From Brachypodium distachyon (Eukaryota; Streptophyta; Magnoliopsida; Poales; Poaceae): a stretch of DNA of 64,000 nucleotides. The first letter of the stretch is position 1, and the number at the start of each line of letters is the position of its first letter. Under the pieces are notes generated by a model that was not told where the DNA came from, searched no databases, and saw only the letters and a program-made list of their open reading frames with translations. A program made the position numbers and the translations under genes. Below, in pieces: positions 12,325-21,440 of the stretch. Where the stretch lies: NCBI RefSeq assembly GCF_000005505.3, contig NC_016131.3:24853001-24917000 (forward strand), written 5' to 3'.

Positions 12325-13044
12325 GAGCAAATGGTGGTGGTGGTGATGAGAGTGATATCTACTTGGCCTTGTATTGCCTTCCTGGCTAGCTACTAGGCCT
12401 TAAAAAGAAGCCATTGCATTGGGGGCAAAAATGGAAGGAGGAAACTTGTTAGTAGCTGCAAATGTACAACTTTTTGTGACAAAAAAATTCCTGGGCTGGA
12501 ATCATCAACAATTAAACGGTGGTCACACTTTACGTGCAAGCATGAGGTAATGTGGTTTTGTCTGGGTGCATTTTCAGTTTGAAGCTTTTTGGAAAAGGAG
12601 CATTTTTTGGATGTGGAGACAAATATTGTTGTGGTCTGCTTTAATTTTGTTTATTACTTGTAGTACCGGCAACGTACATCTAACTAATAGTTATCTTTAA
12701 AATTCTTGTTTTGTTTTGATTCAGCAGCTTTATGGTAGAGAAAGAAAGGGGTTTGCGTTACTCTTGGATGGATCATGCCTACAGCCAGGTTCTCTCTTTG
12801 CTTTGCTTGGCTACACGAGAGTTCTTTCCTTTTTGTTCCTTGAGATGCCTATCTGATGTGCTGCTAAAAAGTTAGGCGTTTCCCAGAGGACACGGTGGGC
12901 CGTTGCTACAGGGCCATGGGCTTTTCTACAAAGTTGAAACTGACGAATTTTCTCTGGAATATCAAGTACTAGGAGTTGTGTACATTGTTGTAAAAAAGAG
13001 AGGAGTTTTTGACAGAAAATTAAGCACCAGAATCATCTTCCAGT

Positions 13045-13165
13045 CCAGAGGGTATGATGTGAAGAGGAAAGGCAGCAGGCGATCAAGCTCTAGTGATGTG
13101 TTTTGGAATTGAAGGCAGATCGGACAAGTTGGAAGAGAAGAGGCGGCATATATAGCATATACTGA
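13045..13165 (+). pseudogene. Relic of the SMP gene 3' end, array unit 2
   Basis: The translation RGYDVKRKGSRR followed by a shifted DKLEEKRR matches the last coding exon of the SMP gene (RGYDVKRKGSKR and DKLEEKRR near 11070-11160). It is followed by the same 3' sequence. Only the last ~40 codons are represented and they are out of frame with each other, so it is a duplication scar rather than a gene. Confidence 0.8.
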
Positions 13166-13269
13166 CATAATATAGAAGGAAACAAATGATGAGTAGAAGA
13201 TGTCATACTTGTGAGTGCTATATCAACATTCCTCCAGGAGGAAATGTCATAATTGCGAGGTCAGGGCAT

Positions 13270-13410
13270 GGATTTCAAACTCCTTTTCCCGCGATTATTT
13301 AGCCGTTCCGTGCATGGGTGGTTCAAACTCCCTTCCCGCGATTATTAGCCGTTCCATGCATGGACTGTTCAAACTTCCTTCCCGCGCTTATTTAGCCGTT
13401 CAAGTCTTTC
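13270..13410. repeat. Minisatellite of array unit 2
   Basis: About three copies of the TTTATTTAGCCGTTCC-type unit, more diverged than in unit 1 (ATTATTTAGCC and ATTATTAGCC variants). Confidence 0.65.
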
Positions 13411-13758
13411 TTAGACGACACGTCATGCATAAAAAATGGCGCCAAAGATCTAAAACTATGCTGACACGGGAACTCTACATCGTCACAATTCATGAAAACA
13501 CCAGAACCTAAACAAGAGAAAGATTCATATGCACATCACAACCAGATCACACATGGATATGCCTATTATTCCAAATCCTTTAATCCACCAACATCAACTT
13601 ATTCATACATCCAACCAGCAAACACTTTTCAAGACATTAAACAACATAAACACAGGCTCCATAAACATCTAGAAAAGCACAACATATATCGATGGATGTC
13701 TGAGAACATCTCCCCCTTCACAATAACCATCCTCATCAACCACCACTGGTGGCTCTAG

Positions 13759-14082
13759 CTAGACTCCTCCATCCTCCGGAGCCACTTCCTCGACGTTTGT
13801 TCCTTCCTTCTTCATGGGACGACGAACAACATTGGTGTTGCCCCGACCAACGGTTATGCCACAACACCGCCCCATGAACGATGTCATGCTGCATCTAGCA
13901 TTGGCAAAGAAGGACCTACCTTCACCACGCTTGCGTGCGAAAACCACGGATGCAACCGTGAGGATCGCGATGATGACCAGGACCACGATCACCGGCCCAT
14001 AGGAACCTCCCTGAACCGATCCAGCATCAGGAATTGTTGGTGGCACCAAGAATGGTGGTGGTGGTGATAAGAGTGACGACAT
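13759..14082 (-). CDS. Small single-pass membrane protein, array copy 2
   Basis: Product 107 residues from a clear ATG (complement at 14080-14082). The head is MSSLLSPPPPFLVPP, followed by a ~20-residue membrane span (GPVIVVLVIIAILTVASVVF), a basic junction (ARKRGEG), the signature GRCCGITVG, and an acidic tail (VEEVAPEDGG). The basic residues just after the span suggest a cytosolic tail by the positive-inside rule. This copy has lost the double-Cys block (NC..C) seen in copies 1, 3 and 4 and has the most Arg-rich tail. No intron or break is evident. Function unknown. Confidence 0.65.
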   Translation of the reverse strand: MSSLLSPPPPFLVPPTIPDAGSVQGGSYGPVIVVLVIIAILTVASVVFARKRGEGRSFFANARCSMTSFMGRCCGITVGRGNTNVVRRPMKKEGTNVEEVAPEDGGV

Positions 14083-14390
14083 CTCTATTTCTAGATTGGA
14101 GAATTGCCTTTGTGTGTGCTCAGTTGAGTTGAGTTACCTTCCTAGCTACTTGGCCTAAAAAGAAGCCATCAGGGGCAAAACAGGAAGGAGGAAACTAGTT
14201 TGTTACAAGCTATAGCAAATATATATTCTTTTTGTAACGAAATTTCCCGTGGGCTCGATCATCAACAAACAGTGGTCACACACACTTTAGGTGCACACAT
14301 GAGGCAATGTGGTTTTGTCTGGATGCATTTTCAGTTTGAAGCTTTTTGGAAAAGGAGTCAGAAGAGTTGTGGGTGTGGAGACGAATATTG

Positions 14391-14441
14391 TTGGTCTGCG
14401 TTATTACTTTTTTTTTTGAAACTTGGTCTGCGTTATTACTT
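14391..14441. mobile_element. Ultra-short retroposition scar (13-bp insert, 19-bp direct repeat)
   Basis: The 19-nt sequence TTGGTCTGCGTTATTACTT occurs at 14391-14409 and again at 14423-14441. It brackets TTTTTTTTGAAAC, an antisense poly(A) tail plus a few bases. This is the structure expected from target-primed integration of an almost completely 5'-truncated LINE-like transcript. Confidence 0.6.
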
Positions 14442-14784
14442 GTAGTACTTGCATGCATCCAAGTAAAACCGTGTGCCTGCATGCCTTGGTGGCAGTTAAC
14501 CGAGAGTTATCTTCCAACTTTAGTACAGAAAGAAAGGAGTGTACGTTACTGTTCTTTTCATTTTTTTCTTTTTGCGAATAGTTTACGTTACCGTTGGATG
14601 GATGCATAGTGCTTTCTCTCATGCGTTACCGTTGGTTGAAAGTTGAAACTGAAGCACCCAGAATCGTCCTTGCTGGTGATCATGGACAATCGGAAATCAA
14701 ATGTGAGTCTGAACTCTGAAGCACTGTTTGCACTCTTGGTGAAGGCGGATTAATTGTGTCCCCCAAAACGTCTCGGCTGCCTCT

Positions 14785-14930
14785 TCCTACTTCAATTCTT
14801 GGGCCGAATCAAGAACCTGCAACTGCTGCATCAACCTGCAGCTCCTCCTGTTCTTCACTGCCTTCAGACTTTGATCAGGAAGGTGCATCTAAAAATGAAA
14901 ATGCAGTGAGTGGGCTCTTCTCTTCAAGTA
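14785..14930 (+). pseudogene. Relic of SMP gene last exon, array unit 3
   Basis: Readable pieces GPNQEPATAASTCSS, SSLPS and FDQEGAS match RPNQEPAAVVSTSFCSSLPS and FDQEGAS of the SMP last exon (about 10860-11000). The segment between them in the parent is missing here, so the relic is internally deleted. The usual 3' sequence follows at about 14960. Confidence 0.8.
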
Positions 14931-15194
14931 TGATGAGTAGAATGTATCCGGCAAGTACTCCTAGCAAGAAATTAGAGTGTTTGCAATTGCATAAAGAATT
15001 TTATTTAATTTCACTGTACAGCTAGGTATATATGGAAGAAAATGAACAAGTCTTGTATGTATCATAGTACTGCAGTATATACTGACAGGATATAGAAGGG
15101 AAACCAAATGATGAGTACAAGATGTTATAGTTTCTGCGCTAAACACAGCATTCCTTGAGGAGAAAATGTCATAATTGTGAAGGCATGGATTTGA

Positions 15195-15325
15195 AGCTCT
15201 CTTCCTGCGTTTATTTAGCGTGCCGTGCATGGCCGGTTCAAACCCCCTTCCCGCGTTTATTTAGCCATTCCGTGAATTGATGGTTCAAACTCCCTTCCCG
15301 CGTTTATTTAGCCGTTCAAGTTTTT
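15195..15325. repeat. Minisatellite of array unit 3
   Basis: About three copies of the CGCGTTTATTTAGCC-type unit with spacer TGGTTCAAACTCCC, ending in GCCGTTCAAGTTTTTCTTAGA as in unit 1. Confidence 0.65.
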
Positions 15326-15632
15326 CTTAGATGGAACGTCATGCATACAAAAGGGCGCGAAAGATTTAAAACTATGCTGACATAAAACCCTACATCGTCA
15401 CAATTCAAGAAAACACCAAAACCTAAACAATAGAGAAAGATTCATATGCACACATCAACCAGATCAGACATGGATGCCTATTATTCAAAATCCTTTGATC
15501 CACCAACATGAACTTATCCATACATCGATCGAACCAGGAAATTACTTTTCAAGACATCAAATAGCTTAAACACAGGCTCGAAAGACATCTACATCATATA
15601 TTGATGGATTATGACACCTCCTTCGTCGTCGA

Positions 15633-15977
15633 TCAACCAACGGTGGCTCCGACTCCTCCATCCTCGATATTGATTAAATCGTCCCACGTCACAGGATAGA
15701 AAGCATCAGTTGTGCTCTCACCAACGGATATGCCACATAATTTCTCCACGAGAAATCTCATACCATTTCCAACACTGGGAAAGCTGCAGGGGCACCAGCA
15801 GTTAACGCACGTGCGGCGTATGAAGGACACGTGTGCAGTCACGATGAACGCGATGTAGATCAGAACCATGTACAGCCGCCCGCGAGAATCGTCCTGAGCC
15901 GATCCAACGCCGGAGCTTGGTGGTGGTGGTGGTGGTGGTGGTGGTGGTGGTGGTGGTGGTGGTGATAAGAGTGACAT
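15633..15977 (-). CDS. Small single-pass membrane protein, array copy 3, with Pro15 tract
   Basis: Product 114 residues from an ATG complementary to 15975-15977. The head is MSLLS followed by fifteen consecutive prolines, then a ~20-residue hydrophobic segment (LYMVLIYIAFIVTAHVSF), a Cys-rich stretch (RRTCVNCWCPC), the signature EKLCGISVGE, and an acidic tail ending GGVGATVG, shared with copy 4. The proline run is encoded by a perfect triplet repeat (15919-15963), so its length is probably variable between individuals. No break seen. Function unknown. Confidence 0.65.
   Translation of the reverse strand: MSLLSPPPPPPPPPPPPPPPSSGVGSAQDDSRGRLYMVLIYIAFIVTAHVSFIRRTCVNCWCPCSFPSVGNGMRFLVEKLCGISVGESTTDAFYPVTWDDLINIEDGGVGATVG
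15919..15963. repeat. (GGT)15 microsatellite coding for polyproline
   Basis: Fifteen uninterrupted GGT triplets on the + strand, read as ACC/CCA-type triplets on the minus strand, encode the proline tract of array copy 3. Sister copies have 4-6 prolines here. Confidence 0.9.
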
Positions 15978-16399
15978 CTTTTTAGATAGCTAGTTTCTAG
16001 ATGAAAATTGCCTTGTGTTGTGTTGTCTTGCCTCCCGGGCTACTTGTCCTTAAAAAGAAGTCATCGGGGGCAAAAAAGGAAAAAGGAAATCAACTTGTTA
16101 TAGAGGCTAGCAAATGTATGTATCTTTAATTTGTGACGAATATTTCCTGGATTCATCAATGAACGGTGGTAGTGGTCAGATTTTATGTACGTGCACGCAT
16201 GAAGCAATGTGGTTTGTCTAGATGCATTTTCAGTTCGAAGGTTTTTGGAAAAGGAGTCAGAAGAGCTTGGTGTGGAGACAAATATTGTTGGTCTGCTTTT
16301 TATTACTGGTAGTACCGGCAACATGTACATATATACATGCATCCAAATAAAACCCAAGTGTGTGCCTGCCTTGGTGACAGCTAACCAAGAGTTATCTTC

Positions 16400-16527
16400 C
16401 AACTTCTTTTGTTTCGATTCAGCAACTTTAGCAGAGAAAGGGGGTTTACGTTACTGTTAATTTCAACTTCTTTTGTTTCGACTCAGCAACTTTAGCAGAG
16501 AAAGGGGTTTGCGTTAATGTTTCCTTC
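16400..16527. repeat. 64-bp tandem duplication upstream of array copy 3
   Basis: The block CAACTTCTTTTGTTTCGA..CAGCAACTTTAGCAGAGAAAG occurs twice in direct succession, starting near 16400 and 16464, with few differences. It lies upstream (in gene orientation) of copy 3. Confidence 0.75.
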
Positions 16528-16671
16528 TCTCATCTTTGCTAATTGCTACACGAGAGTTTGCAAGTTTCAGGTGGCCCTGGTCCCGACTCCCTGGATGCTA
16601 CCAGCAGGATTGGATTGGGCCGACAAATGGGCCGTGATTTTTGTTTGTCCAGCCCGCAGCCCAAACTCCTC

Positions 16672-18790
16672 TGCCCCCAGACAAACTAGACAAACTGATA
16701 ACATGCAGGCCAGTTTGTGTATTACCTAGAAAGAAAACCCTAACCGCCGCTGTCTTCGAGGAAGCTTCAATCTCCAACGGTTCCACTCGTCTCTCACGGC
16801 CGATATTGTTGGGAATATGCCCTAGAGGCAATCATGTATGATGTAATTCCCAATGTATTCATAAATATTATTAAGTTGTCCTTGTTTGAACATCTGATAT
16901 GTATCATTGAATATGTGATTTGATTGTGGAACTATGTATTCATGTTGTTCATACTAAATTGTCCTTAGTCATTGAGGTTGTGCTGGACACATAACCTAGA
17001 CTAATGTGAAAGTTGGCTGATGACTCGGTTCCACTTGTCATGGGCATGGTGATGTCATTCCAGCTTACACGGACTCGGCTAAAGAGTTTAGCGAGTCGGA
17101 CTGACCCATATTGAGATGCAACGAGTAGGTCGTCATTTGCATGTCTCAATCAATGTAATCCTTAGACCTGAGGTTATCGCACAATCCGAGTTGTGGATCA
17201 CCAACTTAGGTTCTGTCAAACGTTTCCGTAACAGGGCAGTTATAAAGGCAGAGTTCGGGTTGACTGAGAATTAAGCTGTGTGATGTGGATAACCAAGATG
17301 GGATTTTGCCCCTCCGACTGGAGAGATATTCTCTGGGCCCTCTCGAGTGATATGATTCGGGAAGCACGGCCATGCGCGACTTGGTTAACTGTTAACCGGG
17401 TCGATCGACTAAGAGTTAGTCGGATGAATCGTATATCACAGATCGAGAAGAGAGTTGAACTATTAAAGGGATGACGATTAATCGCCTATAGTTCGACAAG
17501 GTATATCGTGAGGCAAAAGGGACTAAGACGTATGTCACATTGGAAGGTACGTCGTCATGACTCGATGGTACTTGGGAGTCGGCACGTTCTGCTAGGAGCC
17601 GCTACCGATTGATCGATTGTGAGTTGGACTCCAATCGTGTCCAAGTCGCCATGAGCCTGCGGGGTCACACACTTAAGAGCGGGAGCAAGTATTTGGTCGG
17701 GTTGGACCCGAACTGGAATTGGGCTGACAATGCGAGTTGGACTCGCAGGGTGGATGGGCCACAAGGCTTGGAGCCCACTTCCACTCGGTATATAAACAGG
17801 GGCGTGGGATGGCTAAGGGGCACGGTTTTTCCACTCTCATGCGTTGAGAACCCTAGCCCGATTCAGTTCAACCGTCGCACCGGACCTAGCAGTCCGCCGC
17901 CGGAGCTCCTCCTCGCACGTGTGGATGCCGGCAGAGGTGCTGTACGTTCAGCACTTCGACGATCGCGGGATTGGATCGGCTGGATCGGATCGAGGGACTG
18001 CACTGCATCAAGGCGCCGCATCGATAATCCGCAACTGCGCGTCTAGTGGTAATCCTCGTGGCCTTCTACCTCGGCTAGATCTTGGGAGTTCGCGTAGGAA
18101 AAGTTTTTGTTTATCTCTACGCGCCCCTTCAGATATGGCCTTAAGAGACGATGGGAACTACGGATTAACGTCTGACATCAAGTTTTGGTATCTTGTTTTG
18201 TTAGGTTTTTGTGTGCTTCTCGGTGGCGTCTTGACGATGGAGACACCGTCGTCTAGAAGATTGGTGCCCTGGCTCCTTCATCTTTTGGTGTAGGCGCTGC
18301 AACCTATGCCATGGAGTCGGTGGTTCTCATGGCACATCTTTTTGTGTTTTTGGTCTTTTTCCTCATTGATTCATCGACGCTTGTCTTGCAAGGGGTATGA
18401 CCTCGGCCATGGTGTGTTCAATGATACTAAGTTCTCACCGTTTGAGGTGGGCGACTCATGCGGCTTTTTAAAACCTCCGAGGTTAGTTCAGCTTGTGCAA
18501 GTATGATATTCTGCAATTTTGTCAACGAATACATGGAGAAGCATCAAGATGCGAATGATGAATCAAGAGAAGTTTACTTCGAAGTACTACGATGAAGCTT
18601 TTAATTTTGTTGAGTATCTTTGTTATCTGTGTTTGTTCGTGTATCGATCTTTTGTACTTTGTCTCTTGAATCAATAAAGCCATATCGTTGCTCTAAAGAA
18701 AGATGACAACGGGTCCCCCCTAAAAAAAAGCTTGATGACAGCGAGCAAGTAATTACAAATGGATACATAAATAAATATACGGAGTATTTA
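16672..18790. other. Unidentified insert between array units 3 and 4
   Basis: Outside the solo LTR this segment (16672-16806 and 18137-18790) matches neither neighbouring unit. It begins with a CCCTAACCGCCGC-type leader-like stretch and ends with TTTTGTACTTTGTCTC, a CAATAAA motif and A-rich sequence. That could be the remains of a retroposed transcript or LINE. No coding domain was recognised. Confidence 0.3.
16807..18131 (+). mobile_element. Solo LTR of a Ty1-copia retrotransposon (1325 bp)
   Basis: It starts TGTTGGGAATATGCCCTAGA and ends with ACGCGCCCCTTCA. The 5-bp sequence GATAT directly precedes (16802-16806) and directly follows (18132-18136) the element, a perfect target duplication. 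A TATATAAA box lies at 17789-17796 and the sequence resembles grass copia LTRs, including CTCTGGGCCCTCTCGAGTGA. No internal domain or second LTR is present, so recombination between LTRs has left a solo copy. Confidence 0.9.
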
Positions 18791-18794
18791 GATC

Positions 18795-18965
18795 GGAGTG
18801 CTTGCAATTGCATAAGTAAATGTATTTAATTGCACTGTACTGACAGAATATACAAGGATATATGGAAGAAAATGAACAAGCCTTGTATGCATCATACATA
18901 TACTATTATATAGTATGTACTGACAGAATATACAAGGAAACCAAATGATGAGTACAAGATGTAAA
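18795..18965 (+). repeat. Copy of SMP gene 3' flank, array unit 4
   Basis: The block with GTGCTTGCAATTGCATAAGT, the following CACTGTACTGACAGAATATA and GATGAGTACAAGATG matches the region after the SMP stop codon (about 11360-11500). No coding relic precedes it; unit 4 keeps only the 3' flank. Confidence 0.7.
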
Positions 18966-19026
18966 ATAATTGTAAGCGCTAAATCAACATTCCTTGAGGG
19001 AGGAAACGTCATAAATGTGAGGGCTT

Positions 19027-19165
19027 GAATTTCAAACTCCCTTCCCGTGTTTATTTAGCCGTTCTGTGCATGGACAGTTCAAACATCGTTCCCGCGTTTA
19101 TTTAGCCTTCTGTGCATGGACGGTTCAAACATTCTTCCCGCGCTTATTTAGCCATTCAAGTCTTA
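19027..19165. repeat. Minisatellite of array unit 4
   Basis: About three copies of the TTTATTTAGCC unit with GTGCATGGACAGTTCAAAC-type spacers. Confidence 0.65.
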
Positions 19166-19466
19166 ATTTCTTAGACCATGCCACACATATATAGTAGTAT
19201 GGTGCGAAAGATCTAAAACCATGCTGGTATGAACCCTACAACCTCGCAATTCAAGAAAACACCTAAACCTATAAACAAGAGAAAGATTCATATGCACACA
19301 TCAACTAGATCAGATATGGATATGCCTGTTATTGAAAATCCTTTGATCGACCATCATCAACTTATTCATACATCCAACCAGCACGCCCTTTTCAAGACAT
19401 CAAACAGCATAAACCCGGACTCCAAGAAACATCTAGAAAAGTACATCATATATTGATGGATTATTA

Positions 19467-19716
19467 GGGCATCTCCAGCAAGATACCAACTAGTAGCGGT
19501 ACTAATTTTTTTTCTCTCCCTTTTTAATGTGTTTCATTTTTCTTATTCATTTCTTTTTGTTGATGGACCCACATGTCATCTTCTTTGCTGTCTTGGTATC
19601 CGTGTAGTACCGGTTACTTCTTCAAGTAACCATTAATTAGTCGTGGTATTTCTCTCTCCTTCACATTGGCCACTAATTTTTTGGTATCCGTATAGTACCC
19701 TTTGTCGAGGATGCCC
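19467..19716. mobile_element. Tourist-like (PIF/Harbinger) MITE, 250 bp
   Basis: The termini are GGGCATCTCCAGC at the left and CGAGGATGCCC at the right, an imperfect inverted pair. They are bracketed by TTA at 19464-19466 and 19717-19719, the target size and sequence of this superfamily. Array unit 3 has no insert at the matching site (about 15608-15612), so the element arrived after the duplication. It lies 24 bp past the stop codon of copy 4 and probably within its transcript. Confidence 0.85.
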
Positions 19717-19740
19717 TTAGAACACCCACTTCCTCGTCGA

Positions 19741-20079
19741 TCAACCAACAGTGGCTCTGGCTCCTCCAACTTCGACATCGATCCCTTCTTCCTTCCTCAT
19801 AGGACAGACGGCTTCAGTGGTGCCCTCACCAATGGATATGCCACAGCACTTGGCCACGAGAGATCTCATACCATTTCCAGCCCCGGCGAAGCATGAGGGG
19901 CGGCAGCAGTTGACGCAGGCTATGTGCGCTAAGGCCCCGAATGCGGTCGTGGTGAGCGCGATGACGACCAGAAGCATGATCAGCGGCCTGAAAAAACCGT
20001 CATACTGAGCCGATCCAACGTCGGAGCCTGGTGGTGGCACCAGCAGTGGCAGTGGTGCTGGTGGTGATAGGAGCGACAT
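19741..20079 (-). CDS. Small single-pass membrane protein, array copy 4
   Basis: Product 112 residues from an ATG complementary to 20077-20079. The order is head MSLLSPPAPLPLLVPPPG, a linker with GSAQ, a ~22-residue membrane span (PLIMLLVVIALTTTAFGALA), a Cys-rich stretch (ACVNCCRPSC), AGAGNGMRSLVAKCCGISIG and an acidic tail. It combines all elements found in the others and may best represent the ancestral form. No break seen. A Tourist MITE lies just past its stop and the large CACTA element begins about 600 bp upstream of its start, so its control region may be disturbed. Confidence 0.68.
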   Translation of the reverse strand: MSLLSPPAPLPLLVPPPGSDVGSAQYDGFFRPLIMLLVVIALTTTAFGALAHIACVNCCRPSCFAGAGNGMRSLVAKCCGISIGEGTTEAVCPMRKEEGIDVEVGGARATVG

Positions 20080-20198
20080 ATCTCTAGCTAGCTAGTTTCT
20101 AGGTAAGAATTTTGCCTTGTGTTGAGTGAGTTGCCTTCATGGCTACGTACTTAGAGCCTTAAAAAAGAAGCCATTGGGGGCAAAACAGGGAGAAGGAA

Positions 20199-20248
20199 AT
20201 TAATAACCTGTTATCTTTTTTTTTGCGGGTAATTAATAACCTGTTATC
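20199..20248. mobile_element. Ultra-short retroposition scar (16-bp insert, 17-bp direct repeat)
   Basis: The 17-nt sequence ATTAATAACCTGTTATC occurs at 20199-20215 and 20232-20248. It brackets nine T residues plus GCGGGTA, again an antisense poly(A) tail with a few bases. Confidence 0.6.
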
Positions 20249-20676
20249 AATAGCATATATGTTTTTGCTACCAAATAGTGGTCACACTTTGCGTGCAGGC
20301 AAGCATGAGGCAATGTGGTTTTGTCTGGTTGCATTTTCAGTTTGAAGCTTTCCGGAAAAGGAGGCAGAAGAGCTTGGATGTGGAGACAAATAATGTCGGT
20401 GTGCTTTATTGCTTGTAGTACATGCATCCAAGTAAAACCAAGTGCCTGCATGCCTTGGTGGCAGCTAACTAAGAGTTATTAGTAGAGAGAGGGATTTACG
20501 TCACTGTTGGATGGATCATGCGTCTAATGCCGCCTTCTCTCATCTTCCTCTCTGTCTACCAGCTGGATTGGATTGGGCCCATGTTTAATTTGTCCAGCTA
20601 GCTCTCAGCCCAGTATAGGTTTTGACTAGTGTATTGGAGAGAAGATAGTGGGCCAATTTAGATGATACAACCATGT

Positions 20677-21310
20677 CACTACTACAGAAAACCCTATCCG
20701 TGATCCTCATCCAGTGGCGGTTAAAACGGACAAAAAACACACTGTTACTGGAGGCCTCTCGAGGCATCCACGAGCGCCACCAGTGGCGGTGATCGGTGAT
20801 TATTAGCGCCACTGGCGCCTCACCACCAATAGCGGTGAATATTGCTCCGAAACATGTCACCGCCACTGGTGGTCCATCACCAGTGGCGGTGTTTGTCACC
20901 GCCACTGAAAATGGCCATGGAAACCCTAACAACCACCAGTGGCGGCCGTAAAAAAGAACCGGCCTGGTAGACCACCCGATACATGATGGTACTACTCAGT
21001 CTCAGTGACCTTCCCTGAACCCCTTAAGCACCGCCCGATCATTCGTTTAGTACTCAACCGGAACGGGGAACGCACCGAGCACTGAATAGTAACCACCGGT
21101 AAGTGGGGCGGTGGAATCCTTTTTATGCTGGTCGGAACTCTTGTAAACTAGCGAGGTGAGACTAAAGCGGGGAAACTGGTGGGAGAGCACCAGTGGCGGG
21201 CCTCCTTTAACCTGCCACCGCTGAGTCCTCCAGTGGCAGTTTATTTTTCCGCCCACCGCTGGAAGTCACCAGTGGCGGTTTATCCTTACACCTGCCACTG
21301 GTGACCTTCC
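20677..21310. repeat. Left subterminal repeat region of the CACTA element
   Basis: CCAGTGGCGGT and its complement ACCGCCACTGG recur many times, often as facing pairs. In CACTA elements such motifs bind the element's own TnpA-type protein. A sub-block TATGCTGGTCGGAACTCTTG at about 21126 is reused near 38247 and 38706. Confidence 0.8.
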
Positions 21311-21440
21311 TATATATAAGTATTGTGTGCGAGCCCCAGTTGGTCGAGCTCGCGCGTCTGTCTGGACCAGTTGCGGCTCTCTCCTCACTCGCACCGGCGA
21401 AGCCCTGCCAAAATTGATGGCGGCGGCCGCCAGGTAGCTC
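21300..21440 (+). promoter_or_regulatory. Promoter and leader of the CACTA Tnp2 gene
   Basis: TATATATAAG near 21311 is followed by GCTCGCGCGTCTGTCTGGAC and a CGGCGAAGCCCTGCC block. The same arrangement occurs at 39750-39865 ahead of the second gene, which supports its being the transcription start region. Confidence 0.6.

Larger units (their letters stand above)
10860..20616. repeat. Tandem segmental duplication array, four units
   Basis: Four direct units share the order: relic of the SMP gene 3' end, a 3' sequence containing TTTGCAATTGCATAA, a TTTATTTAGCCGTTC minisatellite, a small minus-strand membrane-protein gene, and an upstream block containing GAAGCTTTTTGGAAAAGGAG. Approximate limits are 10860-12840, 13020-14650, 14755-16670 and 18790-20616. 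The first unit contains the intact SMP gene end; the others carry only fragments of it. Units 3 and 4 are separated by unrelated sequence with a solo LTR. Limits were judged by eye and could be off by tens of bases. Confidence 0.75.

Noticed and set aside
15633..15977. Pro15 protein considered as an extensin or cell-wall protein
   Set aside because: There are no Ser-Pro4 repeats or signal peptide; the proline run is a triplet expansion in a family whose other members have only a few prolines.
17609..18293. Open frames of about 145-149 residues on the + strand
   Set aside because: They run across the copia LTR and its right junction, so they are chance frames.
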